From positions 158,290 to 222,289 of the forward strand of contig NZ_JAHXZS010000005.1 of the NCBI RefSeq assembly GCF_019740335.1: a stretch of DNA of 64,000 nt, written 5' to 3'. Position numbers and translations under genes: made by a program. The stretch comes from Alteraquisediminimonas sediminicola (GTDB taxonomy: Bacteria; Pseudomonadota; Alphaproteobacteria; Sphingomonadales; Sphingomonadaceae). A model generated the notes under the pieces. The model made no database searches. It saw nothing but the letters and a program-made list of their open reading frames with translations, and had not been told where the DNA came from. Below, one piece after another: positions 45,564 through 55,020 of this stretch. Each line of letters starts with the position of its first letter. The first letter of the stretch is position 1.

Positions 45564-47216
45564 TCAAACGATTTTGAAACCCGAATATTCCGCGTCGGAC
45601 AACTCTTTGCATTTGGCGTTATAGGCCGCCACGCCGCCGATATAGGCCAACAGCCGCCTAGGTTTCCCAGGCACGTTGGAACCCATGTACCAAGAGTCTG
45701 TTTTTACGATTAAAGTTTCCGCTGCCGTCTCATCATGGTGGGTGACCCACTCATCTTCCAGTTGCTGAGTGACTTCCACGGTCTTGCGGTCATGCCTTTG
45801 TGCATAATCGATACACTCAGCGATCCAGTCCACCTGTTGTTGCAGACAGGTCGTCATATTACAGAGCGCAGCGGCAGGTGCGAGCGGCGCACCAGTCATG
45901 AAAAGGTTCGGGTAACCGTGAACCTGGAGGCCAAGTGCAGTGCGAATTTCCTGCTTCCACTGGTCCTTGAGGGAGCGACCATCACGCCCACGAATGTCGA
46001 TCCTAGACAATGCGCCGGATCCAGCGTCGAAGCCTAGCGCGAGGATGATAATATCTACCTCATGAACTTTGCCATCGGCGGTCAAGATGCCCTCGGGCAC
46101 GATTGCCGTAATCGGCGTCATCCGACAGTTCACGCCCTCAACGTTATCGCGATGATAGACCTCGAGATATTTGCTCTCCAGCGGCACCCGATGCGTACCG
46201 AAGCCGTAGTCCTCAAAGACAGGAATTAGCAGGTCACAAAGCGCGGGATCGTAGTGCAGTCGCTCGCGCATCTTTTCGGCAACGAATTCAGACACAACCT
46301 TACTGACCGCCTCATCGTAAAACATCTCTGGGAATGTACCGAGCCAGATCTGTAGCGAGCCCTGGTCCCAGTATTTCTCGAGTATAGCATTACGTTCTTC
46401 CGGGGTCTTGTCCGCCCATGCACCAACTTCAAAGTCGTAATGGAATCCAGCAAAGGTCTCACGAGTACGTTTTTTAAGGTAATCGAACTGAGACGTCCAT
46501 TTATCCCACTCCGCCTGATCATATTTTGGGTTGTTCATGGGAACGATATATTGCGGCGTGCGGATAAACACCTTCAGATGCCCGGATATGGGCGCGATGG
46601 ACTGAATGACTTGAATCCCGCTGGCACCCGTTCCCACTACGGCGATACGCTTGCCTGCCAGTTCGACGTCCTCCTTGGGCCAAAGAGCCGTCTGTATCAC
46701 CCGCCCCTTGAACGACGATTGGCCGGGGAAGATATCGGTTATCGGCGCAGACAGCATGCCGCAGCAGGCAACTAGATACTGCGCGTCGATCTGCTGGCTG
46801 TCAGCAGTCGTTATCAGCCATCGACCGGTCGTCTCATTGTAGACCGCTGACTCAACTTTTGAGTTGAACTGGATGTCCTTTTTAAGATCGAGCCGATCCG
46901 CAATAAAGTTCAGCCACTGCTCCGTTTCCGATTGCGCGGGATAACGCTCCGATGGCTTCCATGCAGCATAGAGCTCTTTAGAGATGAAATAGTTATAATC
47001 CTCGACCTGAGAGTCGAAACGTGCACCTGGATAGCGGTTCCAATACCATGTGCCACCAACGCCCGACCCTGTTTCGAAAGCACGTACCTTTAGGCCCATT
47101 TCGCGCAGCTTGTGGAGCTGGTAGAGGCCCGCGATTCCCGCGCCAATGATCATCACATCCAGCTTAAGTGGCGGAGCCAAAATCTCAGGAGAGGCAATGG
47201 CATGTTCTGTGTTCAT
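45564..47216 (-). CDS. Baeyer-Villiger-type flavin monooxygenase
   Basis: This 550-residue protein aligns end to end with cyclohexanone monooxygenase-type enzymes. It has the FAD motif GAGIAG (25-30), GGTWYWNRYPGARFD (54-68), the NADPH motif GTGASG (195-200), and the catalytic-type Arg343 in THRVPLES. The fingerprint FxGxxxHxxxWP at 169-180 reads FKGRVIQTALWP, so the usual histidine is Gln175 (codon CAG). The ATG has AGAGGA upstream. It should insert oxygen next to a ketone carbonyl, giving an ester or lactone; the substitution may alter activity. Confidence 0.93.
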   Translation of the reverse strand: MNTEHAIASPEILAPPLKLDVMIIGAGIAGLYQLHKLREMGLKVRAFETGSGVGGTWYWNRYPGARFDSQVEDYNYFISKELYAAWKPSERYPAQSETEQWLNFIADRLDLKKDIQFNSKVESAVYNETTGRWLITTADSQQIDAQYLVACCGMLSAPITDIFPGQSSFKGRVIQTALWPKEDVELAGKRIAVVGTGASGIQVIQSIAPISGHLKVFIRTPQYIVPMNNPKYDQAEWDKWTSQFDYLKKRTRETFAGFHYDFEVGAWADKTPEERNAILEKYWDQGSLQIWLGTFPEMFYDEAVSKVVSEFVAEKMRERLHYDPALCDLLIPVFEDYGFGTHRVPLESKYLEVYHRDNVEGVNCRMTPITAIVPEGILTADGKVHEVDIIILALGFDAGSGALSRIDIRGRDGRSLKDQWKQEIRTALGLQVHGYPNLFMTGAPLAPAAALCNMTTCLQQQVDWIAECIDYAQRHDRKTVEVTQQLEDEWVTHHDETAAETLIVKTDSWYMGSNVPGKPRRLLAYIGGVAAYNAKCKELSDAEYSGFKIV

Positions 47217-47284
47217 CGTAGAAAATCCTCTAAAATAGCGTTACAATTATGTGAGGGATTGTGCGATCAGACATCGTCCCACTC

Positions 47285-49036
47285 TCAGTTGTGAGTAATC
47301 TGAAAAGAAGCGAATTCACTCTCAAGATATTCGTTGGCACCACGTTGTTCTGCCGCTGAACGGCGAGATTCCTCGATGCGTAATTCGACCCGGCGAATTT
47401 TGCCGGATATCGTCTTGGGGAGCTCGGTGACGAATTCTATGCTGCGGATTCGTTTGTACGGTGCAGTCCGGCTGCGAGCGAAGGTGAAGATATCTTCCGC
47501 CAGTTCGCGACCGATTTCTGCGTCAGCTGTGACTGTTAGATAGGCTTTCGGGACCGCGAGACGAATGGCGTCAGGCTTTGGAACGATCGCGGCCTCGGCT
47601 ACTAATGGATGTTCGATGAGGATGCTCTCGAGCTCGAAGGGGCTGATGCGATAGTCTGACGATTTGAAAACATCGTCTGCTCGACCTATAAATGTGTAGT
47701 AGCCGTCATCGTCGCGGAACGCCGTATCACCAGTATGATAATAACCTCCGCGCATCGCCTCTGCGGTTGCGTCTAAACTATCGATATATCCCACCATCAG
47801 GCCTGTGGGCCGGTGTCGCAGGTCAATACAAATCTCGCCCTCCGCCGCCTCGATTCCGTCCGGGTCCAGCAGCGCGATTGCATATCCCGGTAGCGGTCGA
47901 CCCATCGAACCTGGCTTCAGTGGCAGAGTTGGCGAATTGCCGATCTGTGCAGATGTCTCTGTCTGTCCGTAGCCATCTCGGACCGTGAGGCCCCAAGCCG
48001 CTTGAATCTGATTGATGATTTCCGGGTTTAACGGCTCGCCAGCTCCAATGAGCTCACGAAGCGAAATGCGTTCGCGCCAGGCGGCCAAATCTTCCTGAAT
48101 CAGTCTTCGCCAAGCAGTAGACGGCGCACAGAGGCTCGTTGCTCCACAGCGCTCAACGACGCTCAGTAACGCGGCTGGATCGAAACGCGCATTGTTGTGG
48201 ATGAGGATGCAGGCACCTGCATTCCAAGGAGCAAAGAAACTGCTCCATGCGTGCTTTGCCCAACCTGGCGAAGCTATGTTGAGATGCACATCCCCGGGCC
48301 GTAGACCGATCCAGTACATCGTTGAGAGATGTCCGACCGGATAACTTTCATGGGTGTGCAACACTAACTTCGGTCGCGATGTTGTTCCCGATGTAAAATA
48401 TAACAACAGGGGATCACTTGCCTTCGTCGGGGCATCCGGAACAAATTCCGTCGACTCAGCCTTCGCCGCATCATAATTAACCCAACCCGATGCGTCCCCG
48501 CCTACGACTACCCGTATACAATTGTCTGCACTGCCCTCCAATCGCGACACGAGGTCGACTGCGGCGATGATCACTTGGACGCCGCCTCGAGAAATGCGAT
48601 CTTCAAGGTCGTCGGCAGTCAGAAGTGTGGTGGCAGGAATGATAATCGCACCCAACTTCATCGCCGCGAGCATCGTCTCCCATAAGGCGATTTCGTTGCC
48701 CAGCACGAGCAGCAGGCGATCGCCGCGACTGATGCCTTGGGAACTAAGAAAGTTGGCAACCTGATTTGACCGTTGAGAGAGCTGCTTAAAAGATGCTTTG
48801 TATTCGCCGCCACCCTCGTTGACTATCCAGATAGCCGGTGCATCGTTGTCTGTCGCCATGCCGTCGAAATAGTCAATTGCCCAATTGAATTCCGTCATGA
48901 TGGGCCATTCAAACTCTTCAACGACCTCATTCTGGCCGCTTAGCGACCGAAGCAGATAGTCGCGCGAGGCAAGGAAACGGGAGAGACTAGAACTATCTCC
49001 GGCATACTCTGCCATCATGTTTGAATTTTCTGCCAT
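47285..49036 (-). CDS. AMP-binding acyl-CoA synthetase
   Basis: This 583-residue adenylate-forming enzyme has the phosphate loop YFTSGTTSRPKLVLHTH, GYGQTE, the ATP-binding YHTGDTAFRDDDGYY, and the C-terminal lysine motif PKTISGKIRR. It most resembles medium-chain or acetyl-CoA synthetase-like members. It would activate the acid formed by the cluster. I use the ATG at 49036, with GGGGA just upstream. It is the first enzyme gene of the run ending at the dehydrogenase. Confidence 0.94.
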   Translation of the reverse strand: MAENSNMMAEYAGDSSSLSRFLASRDYLLRSLSGQNEVVEEFEWPIMTEFNWAIDYFDGMATDNDAPAIWIVNEGGGEYKASFKQLSQRSNQVANFLSSQGISRGDRLLLVLGNEIALWETMLAAMKLGAIIIPATTLLTADDLEDRISRGGVQVIIAAVDLVSRLEGSADNCIRVVVGGDASGWVNYDAAKAESTEFVPDAPTKASDPLLLYFTSGTTSRPKLVLHTHESYPVGHLSTMYWIGLRPGDVHLNIASPGWAKHAWSSFFAPWNAGACILIHNNARFDPAALLSVVERCGATSLCAPSTAWRRLIQEDLAAWRERISLRELIGAGEPLNPEIINQIQAAWGLTVRDGYGQTETSAQIGNSPTLPLKPGSMGRPLPGYAIALLDPDGIEAAEGEICIDLRHRPTGLMVGYIDSLDATAEAMRGGYYHTGDTAFRDDDGYYTFIGRADDVFKSSDYRISPFELESILIEHPLVAEAAIVPKPDAIRLAVPKAYLTVTADAEIGRELAEDIFTFARSRTAPYKRIRSIEFVTELPKTISGKIRRVELRIEESRRSAAEQRGANEYLESEFASFQITHN

Positions 49037-49421
49037 CACTTCCCCGCATTATTTTTGGGTAGCGCGAGAATATCTACGCACCTCTTACCTTCTCTCCTAT
49101 CTGCGTTGCCGGAGGGATGTATTGAACAAACCGTGCTCAATGTTGAAGAATCTCGTGAACTTTCACGCAAGCTGCCTTCACTAGCATCGTGATAGCACTA
49201 CTTCGGCAGATGTCTGATTTGCCGTGCCGCCAGCAAGCATCCGCAATGGGGGCATTGAAATGTGAAATATGTTCAAGGATAGCATAGCGGGCTGCCAGCG
49301 AGTTGGGCTGCGGCTGCGGGCCGAAGCCTCTCCCCGTCGCGATCAGAATTGCCCCCCTCCTCTGGAAGCACGTATTTTAGGCCGAAGGATTCCCAAAAAA
49401 TACGCTCCCACCAAAATAGGG
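49037..49421. other. Promoter-bearing gap upstream of the acyl-CoA synthetase
   Basis: This stretch separates the regulator's stop from the synthetase start on the same strand. It should contain the catabolic operon promoter and possibly the AraC-type binding sites. I cannot pick out a definite promoter or paired direct repeats by eye. Confidence 0.35.
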
Positions 49422-50312
49422 CTAGGCGGCTGTCCGACCGGGACGCAGCGATCCGGGAGTTACATTGCGTAACGTCCTGAACACACGCGTCATATGGGCT
49501 TGATCCGCAAACCCACAAGCGAACGCTATCTCCTTTAGGGGCATATTTTCTTGTTTCAGGAATCTCTCGGCACGCTCTACGCGCCGTTCGATCACATATG
49601 TGTGTGGAGAGCGGCCAAGCGTCTCGCGAAAGAGCTTGCCAAAGGTCCAGGTGCCGAGACCAACTTCAGCCGCTATGTCCTCGAGCGTCAACGATTGCCC
49701 GAGGTTGCTCTCAATATATTCCTGCGCTCGTCGGATGAAGTCTGAAGCAAGCCGCTTCCCAGTCGCCTTGTCTCTAATTTGAACATCGGCGTAGTTCCGT
49801 AGGAGATGGACCGCCATTTGGACACCTAGAGCCTCTGCATAAATAGCCCCGCCCACACCTCCCGCAGCCGCTTCGCAGCGGAAAGCCTGAACGAGCGTGC
49901 TCATTATTGGGTCTTCCAGCGAGAGTATGTCCCGTAGAGTGACATCTGCGATCGATCGTCCAAGAACGTCGAAAGCCACCCCTGCAATAATCTTCTCGGA
50001 CAGATAGACATGACAGACGTCTACCTTCTCTGGCCAAAACCAGTGAGAGTCCTGCGATCGGGTGAGGAGAGAAAGTTTCCCGGGAGCGCATTGAGTCTGG
50101 GTCCAGGCGCTTTCGAACCGGCGCTGCATCTTCGTTGCCCCTTCGAGATAGGCGACGATCATAAAATCCTGAAGCCCAGGCAACAGGACGTCATGTCCCG
50201 GATAGCGATAACTGCGAAGGCCGACGTTTTTCCAACCCAAGTCCTGGCTTGACTCAAGCATCGTGCCCGGCACCCATCTCGGTAATTCATCGATGGTGAC
50301 TAACTCAGCCAA
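49422..50312 (-). CDS. AraC family transcriptional regulator
   Basis: This 296-residue protein has a poorly conserved N-terminal sensing domain and a C-terminal AraC double helix-turn-helix (about residues 195-290), with SLTLEDIAAEVGLGTWTFGKLF and EIAFACGFADQAHMTRVFRTLRNVTPG. The start is a TTG behind GAGAGGA. It lies directly upstream of the acyl-CoA synthetase operon in the same direction and is the likely activator of that operon, responding to its substrate or an intermediate. Confidence 0.93.
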   Translation of the reverse strand: MAELVTIDELPRWVPGTMLESSQDLGWKNVGLRSYRYPGHDVLLPGLQDFMIVAYLEGATKMQRRFESAWTQTQCAPGKLSLLTRSQDSHWFWPEKVDVCHVYLSEKIIAGVAFDVLGRSIADVTLRDILSLEDPIMSTLVQAFRCEAAAGGVGGAIYAEALGVQMAVHLLRNYADVQIRDKATGKRLASDFIRRAQEYIESNLGQSLTLEDIAAEVGLGTWTFGKLFRETLGRSPHTYVIERRVERAERFLKQENMPLKEIAFACGFADQAHMTRVFRTLRNVTPGSLRPGRTAA

Positions 50313-50782
50313 TCACTACATCCTCTCTTTAGCCTTGCCGCGCTATTCAACGTCCTACATTTTAACAAGCTCTAGCAGTTTCAAGCGCTCTATCTTCGCC
50401 CCCCTATGGCCTGAGCGCAGATTCCAACAGCCGCTTTCAATCGTGCCACCAGTGCCAGCATGGTAACCTCCGACCGCGCCTCCAACCAGCCAACCAGCGT
50501 GGCCATGTAGCTCACCAACTTGCCCTCTCCGGGTCGTCATAGTTGGCATGCCGATGCCTCCCAGCCCTCACTGTCACTCGCTTGAAGAACATCACCGCAA
50601 GGCCAAGTCTCACTCCAAAGCGCAGTAAGGCATCCGGATACGAATGACCCAATGAGACGCCCGCCATTACGCGTGCGCGGCGATCGGATGAACAGGCTTT
50701 TCTCATGATCCTCCTCCGACCATAGCGCAGCACAACTCAGACCTCTTAAGAATCCCTCAATTTCGATTTCACGCTCGATGTT
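50313..50782. other. Gap with no supportable gene
   Basis: About 470 bases lie between the AraC gene and the VOC gene. Two short minus-strand frames (50355-50549 and 50512-50733) have unusual composition and no ribosome-binding site. One ends with a weak resemblance to an IS66-type N-terminal helix (AKIERLKLLELVKM), which I do not consider sufficient. It may be decayed mobile DNA. Confidence 0.35.
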
Positions 50783-51463
50783 CTAGGCTGGCACTACACC
50801 GGTCAACGACGCTCGCGCTGATATCTCGATCCAATTACCGTCAGGATCCTTGACGAAGCCGACACGGGCAACTTTGCCATAGTTTTCAGGTGCTCGGGCA
50901 AGCCTTCCACCGCGTGCGATGATGCCGTTGCAGGCATCATCGGCATCATAGATTTGGACTGTTAAATAGCGGTAACCGCCAAAACCAATAAAATCGGTCG
51001 TCTCGCTTCCTCCCGGCCCATCCACGAAGAACAGTAACGTATCACCACAACATGCTGTTCGTGTATTGATGAGGTCGAACTCCATGGCGTTGACGTAAAA
51101 ATCGATCAGTCTTGCAGGATCGGGGGAAGAAATAACGATACCGACTCCAGTTACTCCGTCCAGTCCCCTAGGCACTAAACGTACTCGATTACCGTCGGGG
51201 TCTTTGCCCGCCCACACCGTCCCTGCCTCACAGGCGATGATCAGCTCGACATAGCCAGTCAAAGGAATTTGTGGCAGCGGGTCGACATAATGGTTGATCT
51301 TAATAACAGAGTCATGGGCGTCAAATCGGTGCTGCGCCCAGCCTGAACGCATCGGCAATATCGTGTCGATGCGTAGGCCGACTTCCTTACTCCAGAAATT
51401 AGCGGCTGGCTCAATATTCTGGGTGAACAGACCAATGTCCAGATGCGGCTTGGCTAATCGCAT
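50783..51463 (-). CDS. VOC family protein with two tandem domains
   Basis: This 226-residue protein has two vicinal-oxygen-chelate units. Each starts with a DIGLFTQNIEPAANFW- or VGIVISSPDPARLIDFY-type strand-helix and ends in a KDPDGN-type turn (KDPDGNRVRLV and KDPDGNWIEIS). The second unit keeps the glutamate of WIEIS. The members are metal enzymes (glyoxalase, isomerase, dioxygenase) or binding proteins; the exact reaction is unknown. GGGAG precedes the ATG, and it follows the kinase-like gene by four bases. Confidence 0.88.
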   Translation of the reverse strand: MRLAKPHLDIGLFTQNIEPAANFWSKEVGLRIDTILPMRSGWAQHRFDAHDSVIKINHYVDPLPQIPLTGYVELIIACEAGTVWAGKDPDGNRVRLVPRGLDGVTGVGIVISSPDPARLIDFYVNAMEFDLINTRTACCGDTLLFFVDGPGGSETTDFIGFGGYRYLTVQIYDADDACNGIIARGGRLARAPENYGKVARVGFVKDPDGNWIEISARASLTGVVPA

Positions 51464-51467
51464 GGAT

Positions 51468-52550
51468 TTACTCCGGGAAGTGGTCTAGAGCATTATTGTC
51501 GATCGCCTGATGTGCTGCTCCGGTAATCATATGCATGAATAACTTGTCACCGCGATTGGTGCGCTTAACGATCAAGGTCGCCGCCATCGCAACGGCAATC
51601 GCAGCAAAACTGAAAAATGCATAATCTCTCATCATCTGATCAAAGTCGTAATCGGTAACTCCATGCTTCAATAGATCGTTATGATATTGCTTGAGAAGAT
51701 CGCGCTCGTTAGCCTTGCGAGTTTCTCGATCGAATATACCCCCTAGAAAATAAGCGGCATCCATACCCGAACTAAGGTAAGAGCTTGTCTGCCAATCCAC
51801 TACTGCGACCCGATCGTCGGGGCCGCCGAAGAGCAGATTATCAGGACGGAAGTCATTGTGAGAGAAGCACTTCGGGGTATCTCGAGGCCTATTCCACCAC
51901 GCGTGATTACGGACATACCTATCGCAAACTTCAGTTACTTCCGGCGACAGCTGACCATCATAGTCCTTCTTAACATGGTACCAAGACTTTTCGATAAGAT
52001 CGGTTGTGTAAAGACCTTGCGCACCCGGCGGTACAGAAAGCCAATCCTGTTTTAGAAGTTCGGTGTCATTCCAAAAGGTCGCGTGCAAAAGTGCTGCTTC
52101 GGACAGGGCCTTACTTGCCTCATCGATGGTGCATCCACGCATCTGATCGCCCATTACTGCGGGCGCCATGTCCTCAAGCAAAAGGATGAAGTCGTTACTC
52201 TCGTTAATTTCGGCGACATAAACATCCGGAGTTCGTATACGAGCGCGATGGGCCAACTCGCGATAAAACATCACCTCAGCGCGATAAAGACCCATCGAGC
52301 GGCCGCTGCTGGCTGCAATCGCACTGTCTGAAGGGAATTTGCCAATGAGTGTGCGGGGCGCACTAGCGGGCGCGCCCCGTTTATAGTTCAAATGGAACCG
52401 TCGAGTTTCGCCAAGTTGCCCGGTTCCCACGAGGTCCACGGTCAGGCTCTCAACTGTGGCACCTATCCCTCGGCATGCCAGAGCCTGAGACATCCAAGCT
52501 GGCGTCACCTGCTCGGGCGTCACTATCGCGATCGGTTCATTCGTCAACAT
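51468..52550 (-). CDS. CHK/aminoglycoside phosphotransferase-like kinase
   Basis: This 360-residue protein has the kinase-like fold of ecdysteroid and choline kinases: the catalytic loop CFSHNDFRPDNLL, the metal-binding VVDWQTSS, and the hinge-like ILLLEDMAP. Such kinases are frequent in sphingomonad and actinobacterial hydrocarbon and steroid clusters and may phosphorylate a hydroxylated intermediate. It is followed within four bases by the VOC gene, so the two are probably one operon. The start has AAGGG upstream; an adjacent ATG is possible. Confidence 0.88.
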   Translation of the reverse strand: MLTNEPIAIVTPEQVTPAWMSQALACRGIGATVESLTVDLVGTGQLGETRRFHLNYKRGAPASAPRTLIGKFPSDSAIAASSGRSMGLYRAEVMFYRELAHRARIRTPDVYVAEINESNDFILLLEDMAPAVMGDQMRGCTIDEASKALSEAALLHATFWNDTELLKQDWLSVPPGAQGLYTTDLIEKSWYHVKKDYDGQLSPEVTEVCDRYVRNHAWWNRPRDTPKCFSHNDFRPDNLLFGGPDDRVAVVDWQTSSYLSSGMDAAYFLGGIFDRETRKANERDLLKQYHNDLLKHGVTDYDFDQMMRDYAFFSFAAIAVAMAATLIVKRTNRGDKLFMHMITGAAHQAIDNNALDHFPE

Positions 52551-52861
52551 CATACCCTTTCATCTCTGATGATGAAGAATTAGAGCAACTCGGACGACGC
52601 GTCTTGGCGGCTAAGGACGGGGCGCTTGTCGCAGAGTGACATCAGGCGGCACAACTTGTCTCCACGGGTAGCCGTCCTGGATCATGGCGCTTCTGGCACT
52701 TTGCGGTCCTCAGCGCACCCGGGAACGCAGCATTGGCTCTCAATCAGCTACAACGATCTGTCCTGCCGTTCTCCGTTTTCTGCGACCCAGATCTCTCATT
52801 GACAAGCAGACTTCAGCACGATCTAAAGCACTTTTATCGGTCGCAGAATGCCGAGAAAGAA
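52551..52861. other. Divergent promoter gap between kinase and AraC genes
   Basis: About 310 bases separate two divergent genes. In-frame TTG starts for the AraC gene exist inside it, but the ribosome-binding signals favour starts further right. No clear promoter pair was found by eye. Confidence 0.35.
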
Positions 52862-53896
52862 ATGGAGAGCTTGATGGGCGCCAACGAAATGATCGCGGAT
52901 AGTTGGGCCAATCTATCCGGCTGGTCGACAAAAAATGTCCTTCCGAATCAGCAATTCGCGAGATGGTGTGACTTTGTCAACGAAGCTCATTTACATTGGG
53001 CAATCCAACGGGAATCATATGATAGTTTCCCCGCCTTCATTCGCGACGGTCGGTTCGGCGACTTTCGCATGGTCAACCTAACAGCAGCACATCCGAATGT
53101 GAGAGGAGTGCGTGGCCCAGCAGAAATTGCTCAAGACAAAGAAGCGCTTTATAATATCCTCTATATTGCGAGCGGTTCCGAATGTCTCATAATCGACGGA
53201 CGGGAGATTGAACTGCTGCCCGGAAATTTCGTCGTATGGGATAGCACCCGTCCGATGACATTTATCACAGGCGAAAAACTCCACCAGATCACTTTGGCCG
53301 TCTCACATGACCGCCTACACCGGGTCCTTCCGCAGGTTAGCGATTATGTGGGGAAGCCGATTATAGCCAAATCAGGTCTTAATCGTTTGTTCGCGGAACA
53401 CATTCTGTCACTAGATAACCAGTTTGGCGAACTTCCTCGCGACCGCGCGGATAGCATACTCGACGCCACACTCAACATGCTTGCAATCACAATTGGTGCA
53501 TCAGAGGCAAGGAACAACCAAACTTCCAATGCCAAATTATTTGAACGGGTGAAAAACTATATAGACAAAAACCTCGACGATTTCGATTTATCGATTGCCG
53601 CAGTTGCGGAGAAAAACGGGATATCAGCCCGACACCTGCATCGCCTATTCCACTCTTTGGATACAACGGCTGCAAATTATATCATGCGACGTCGACTAGA
53701 CCGCTGCAGACAGGAACTCTCATCCCCAGCTTTTACACGATCCACAATAACTGACATCGCGTTTCGATGGGGGTTCAGCGATTCGAGTACCTTTAGCAAA
53801 GTATTTCGTCGCGAATTCAATATTTCACCACGAGATTTCAGATATTCGGTCCTGTCGGGTTCCAATGTCAACACAGATAACCATGATATCGATTAG
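52862..53896 (+). CDS. AraC family regulator with cupin-like sensor (FeaR-like)
   Basis: This 344-residue regulator has an AraC_binding_2-type sensor domain (core GSECLIIDGREIELLPGNFVVWD, then RPMTFI) and a C-terminal double helix-turn-helix with DFDLSIAAVAEKNGISARHLHRLF and ITDIAFRWGFSDSSTFSKVFRREFNISP. The start is uncertain: ATG 52862 and ATG 52874 are both possible. It diverges from the kinase-VOC pair and probably controls it. Its end is eight bases from the IS3 remnant. Confidence 0.9.
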   Translation: MESLMGANEMIADSWANLSGWSTKNVLPNQQFARWCDFVNEAHLHWAIQRESYDSFPAFIRDGRFGDFRMVNLTAAHPNVRGVRGPAEIAQDKEALYNILYIASGSECLIIDGREIELLPGNFVVWDSTRPMTFITGEKLHQITLAVSHDRLHRVLPQVSDYVGKPIIAKSGLNRLFAEHILSLDNQFGELPRDRADSILDATLNMLAITIGASEARNNQTSNAKLFERVKNYIDKNLDDFDLSIAAVAEKNGISARHLHRLFHSLDTTAANYIMRRRLDRCRQELSSPAFTRSTITDIAFRWGFSDSSTFSKVFRREFNISPRDFRYSVLSGSNVNTDNHDID

Positions 53897-53903
53897 GCGA
53901 TAT

Positions 53904-54338
53904 TGAACCGCCCCGGGATTACCGGAGGCTATTTGGTTAAAGTTACGCAGCCATGGACTGTTCGTCCAGTATGGCGTAGTAGCGCGCCTCGGCTTCAGCG
54001 GGCGGGATATTACCGATGGGTTCCAGCAGGCGCTTGTTGTTGAACCATTCGACCCATTCCAGCGTGGCATATTCGACGGCTTCGAACGATCGCCATGGTC
54101 CTCTCGGGTGGATCACCTCAGCCTTGTAAAGGCCATTGATTGTCTCCGCCAAGGCGTTGTCATAACTGTCACCAACGCTGCCAACTGATGGCTCGATTCC
54201 GGCTTCCGCCAGGCGTTCAGTGTACTTGATGGATACATATTACGACCCACGATCACTGTAATGGACCAGCCCTCCACGATGGACAGGTCGCCGATCATGG
54301 ATCGCCTGCTCCAGAGCATCGGGAACAAAGCTGGCGTG
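53904..54338 (-). pseudogene. IS3 family transposase remnant with terminal repeat
   Basis: The minus-strand reading gives the C-terminal part of an IS3 OrfB: FVPDALEQAIHDRRPV, then HYSDRGS followed by a stop where glutamine is expected, YVSIKYTERLAEAGIEPS, SYDNALAETINGLYKAE and a proper end. The stop TAA is at 54240-54242. The N-terminal part and OrfA are missing. An IS3-like terminal repeat, TGAACCGCCCCGGGATTACC, begins at 53904. The element is dead in this copy. Confidence 0.85.
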
Positions 54339-54718
54339 TGGCGGAGCCGGTCGATTTCTGCTTCATCGAACCGTTCTGGATGAAGGATATTGCCCGGATA
54401 GCGCGTTACCTCACCGCCGTCTGATAATGGGATGGTCTGCTGTCGTGGTGCAATAAGCGGCAGGCAGAGCTCATCCCATCCACCGCCAGCCGCGAGTTGT
54501 CCGGGCAGGTCCTCCAAATGTAATCGCTGGGCCACTAGGAGGATTCTACCTGTCTTTGGATTGTTGAGACGACTCAACATGGTGCCGGTAAACTAGTCGA
54601 TTGCACCTTGTCGCGCGACCTCGCTATGCGCGTCCTTGGCCTTGATCGGGTCGTCGATAATGATGAAGTCACCACCCCGTCCGGTCAGCGTACCGCCGGT
54701 CGAGGTTGACAGCCTCAG
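54338..54718 (-). pseudogene. Fragment of a phage terminase large subunit (ATPase region)
   Basis: The minus strand reads RLSTSTGGTLTGRGGDFIII, DDPIKAKDAHSEVARQGAID, a stop (TAG at 54593-54595) where TerL proteins have tryptophan, then FTGTMLSRLNNPKTGRILLV, AQRLHLEDLPGQLAAGGGWD and LHPERFDEAEIDRLR. This is the middle of a phage-type TerL: Walker B (IIIDDP) to linker. Homology stops abruptly at the IS3 junction on one side and near 54718 on the other. It is a different lineage from the GTA terminase at 13-14 kb. Confidence 0.85.
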
Positions 54719-54765
54719 CAATCAGGAAGTCCAGTCAAGAAAGTCAGGCCTTTAAAAAGCTGCAT

Positions 54766-55020
54766 ATGGACTTCCGCACAGTCTCGGGCATGTGTCGTCC
54801 CATGGACGAAATACCATTTGGGAACGAGCTACTGGATATGGCTGACCGGTTATGCACCGTCGTGGGCATAATCATGGAAGACCACCATTTGCTGGCGGTC
54901 TCATTGTCGGCGACACAGACTGCCACAAAACCCCAAGATATTGAACAACTCGCTACGGCAGTTCAGAACATGGCTACCTTGATTGAGGCCGCTAAGGTAC
55001 TCACGCAACTCGGCAGATAA
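54766..55020 (+). CDS. Small hypothetical protein
   Basis: This possible 84-residue protein begins MDFRTVSGMCRPMDEIPFGN and is mostly helical, ending TLIEAAKVLTQLGR. It has no recognised family and a weak ribosome-binding site. It lies next to decayed phage DNA and may itself be a remnant. An upstream TTG would add 20 residues. Confidence 0.3.
   Translation: MDFRTVSGMCRPMDEIPFGNELLDMADRLCTVVGIIMEDHHLLAVSLSATQTATKPQDIEQLATAVQNMATLIEAAKVLTQLGR

Noticed and set aside
50355..50733. Possible IS66-type transposase remnant
   Set aside because: Only a dozen residues look similar and no terminal repeats were seen.
54113..54580. 155-codon minus-strand frame read as one protein
   Set aside because: It crosses the terminase-IS3 junction; only its first part is terminase, and the rest is out-of-frame IS sequence.
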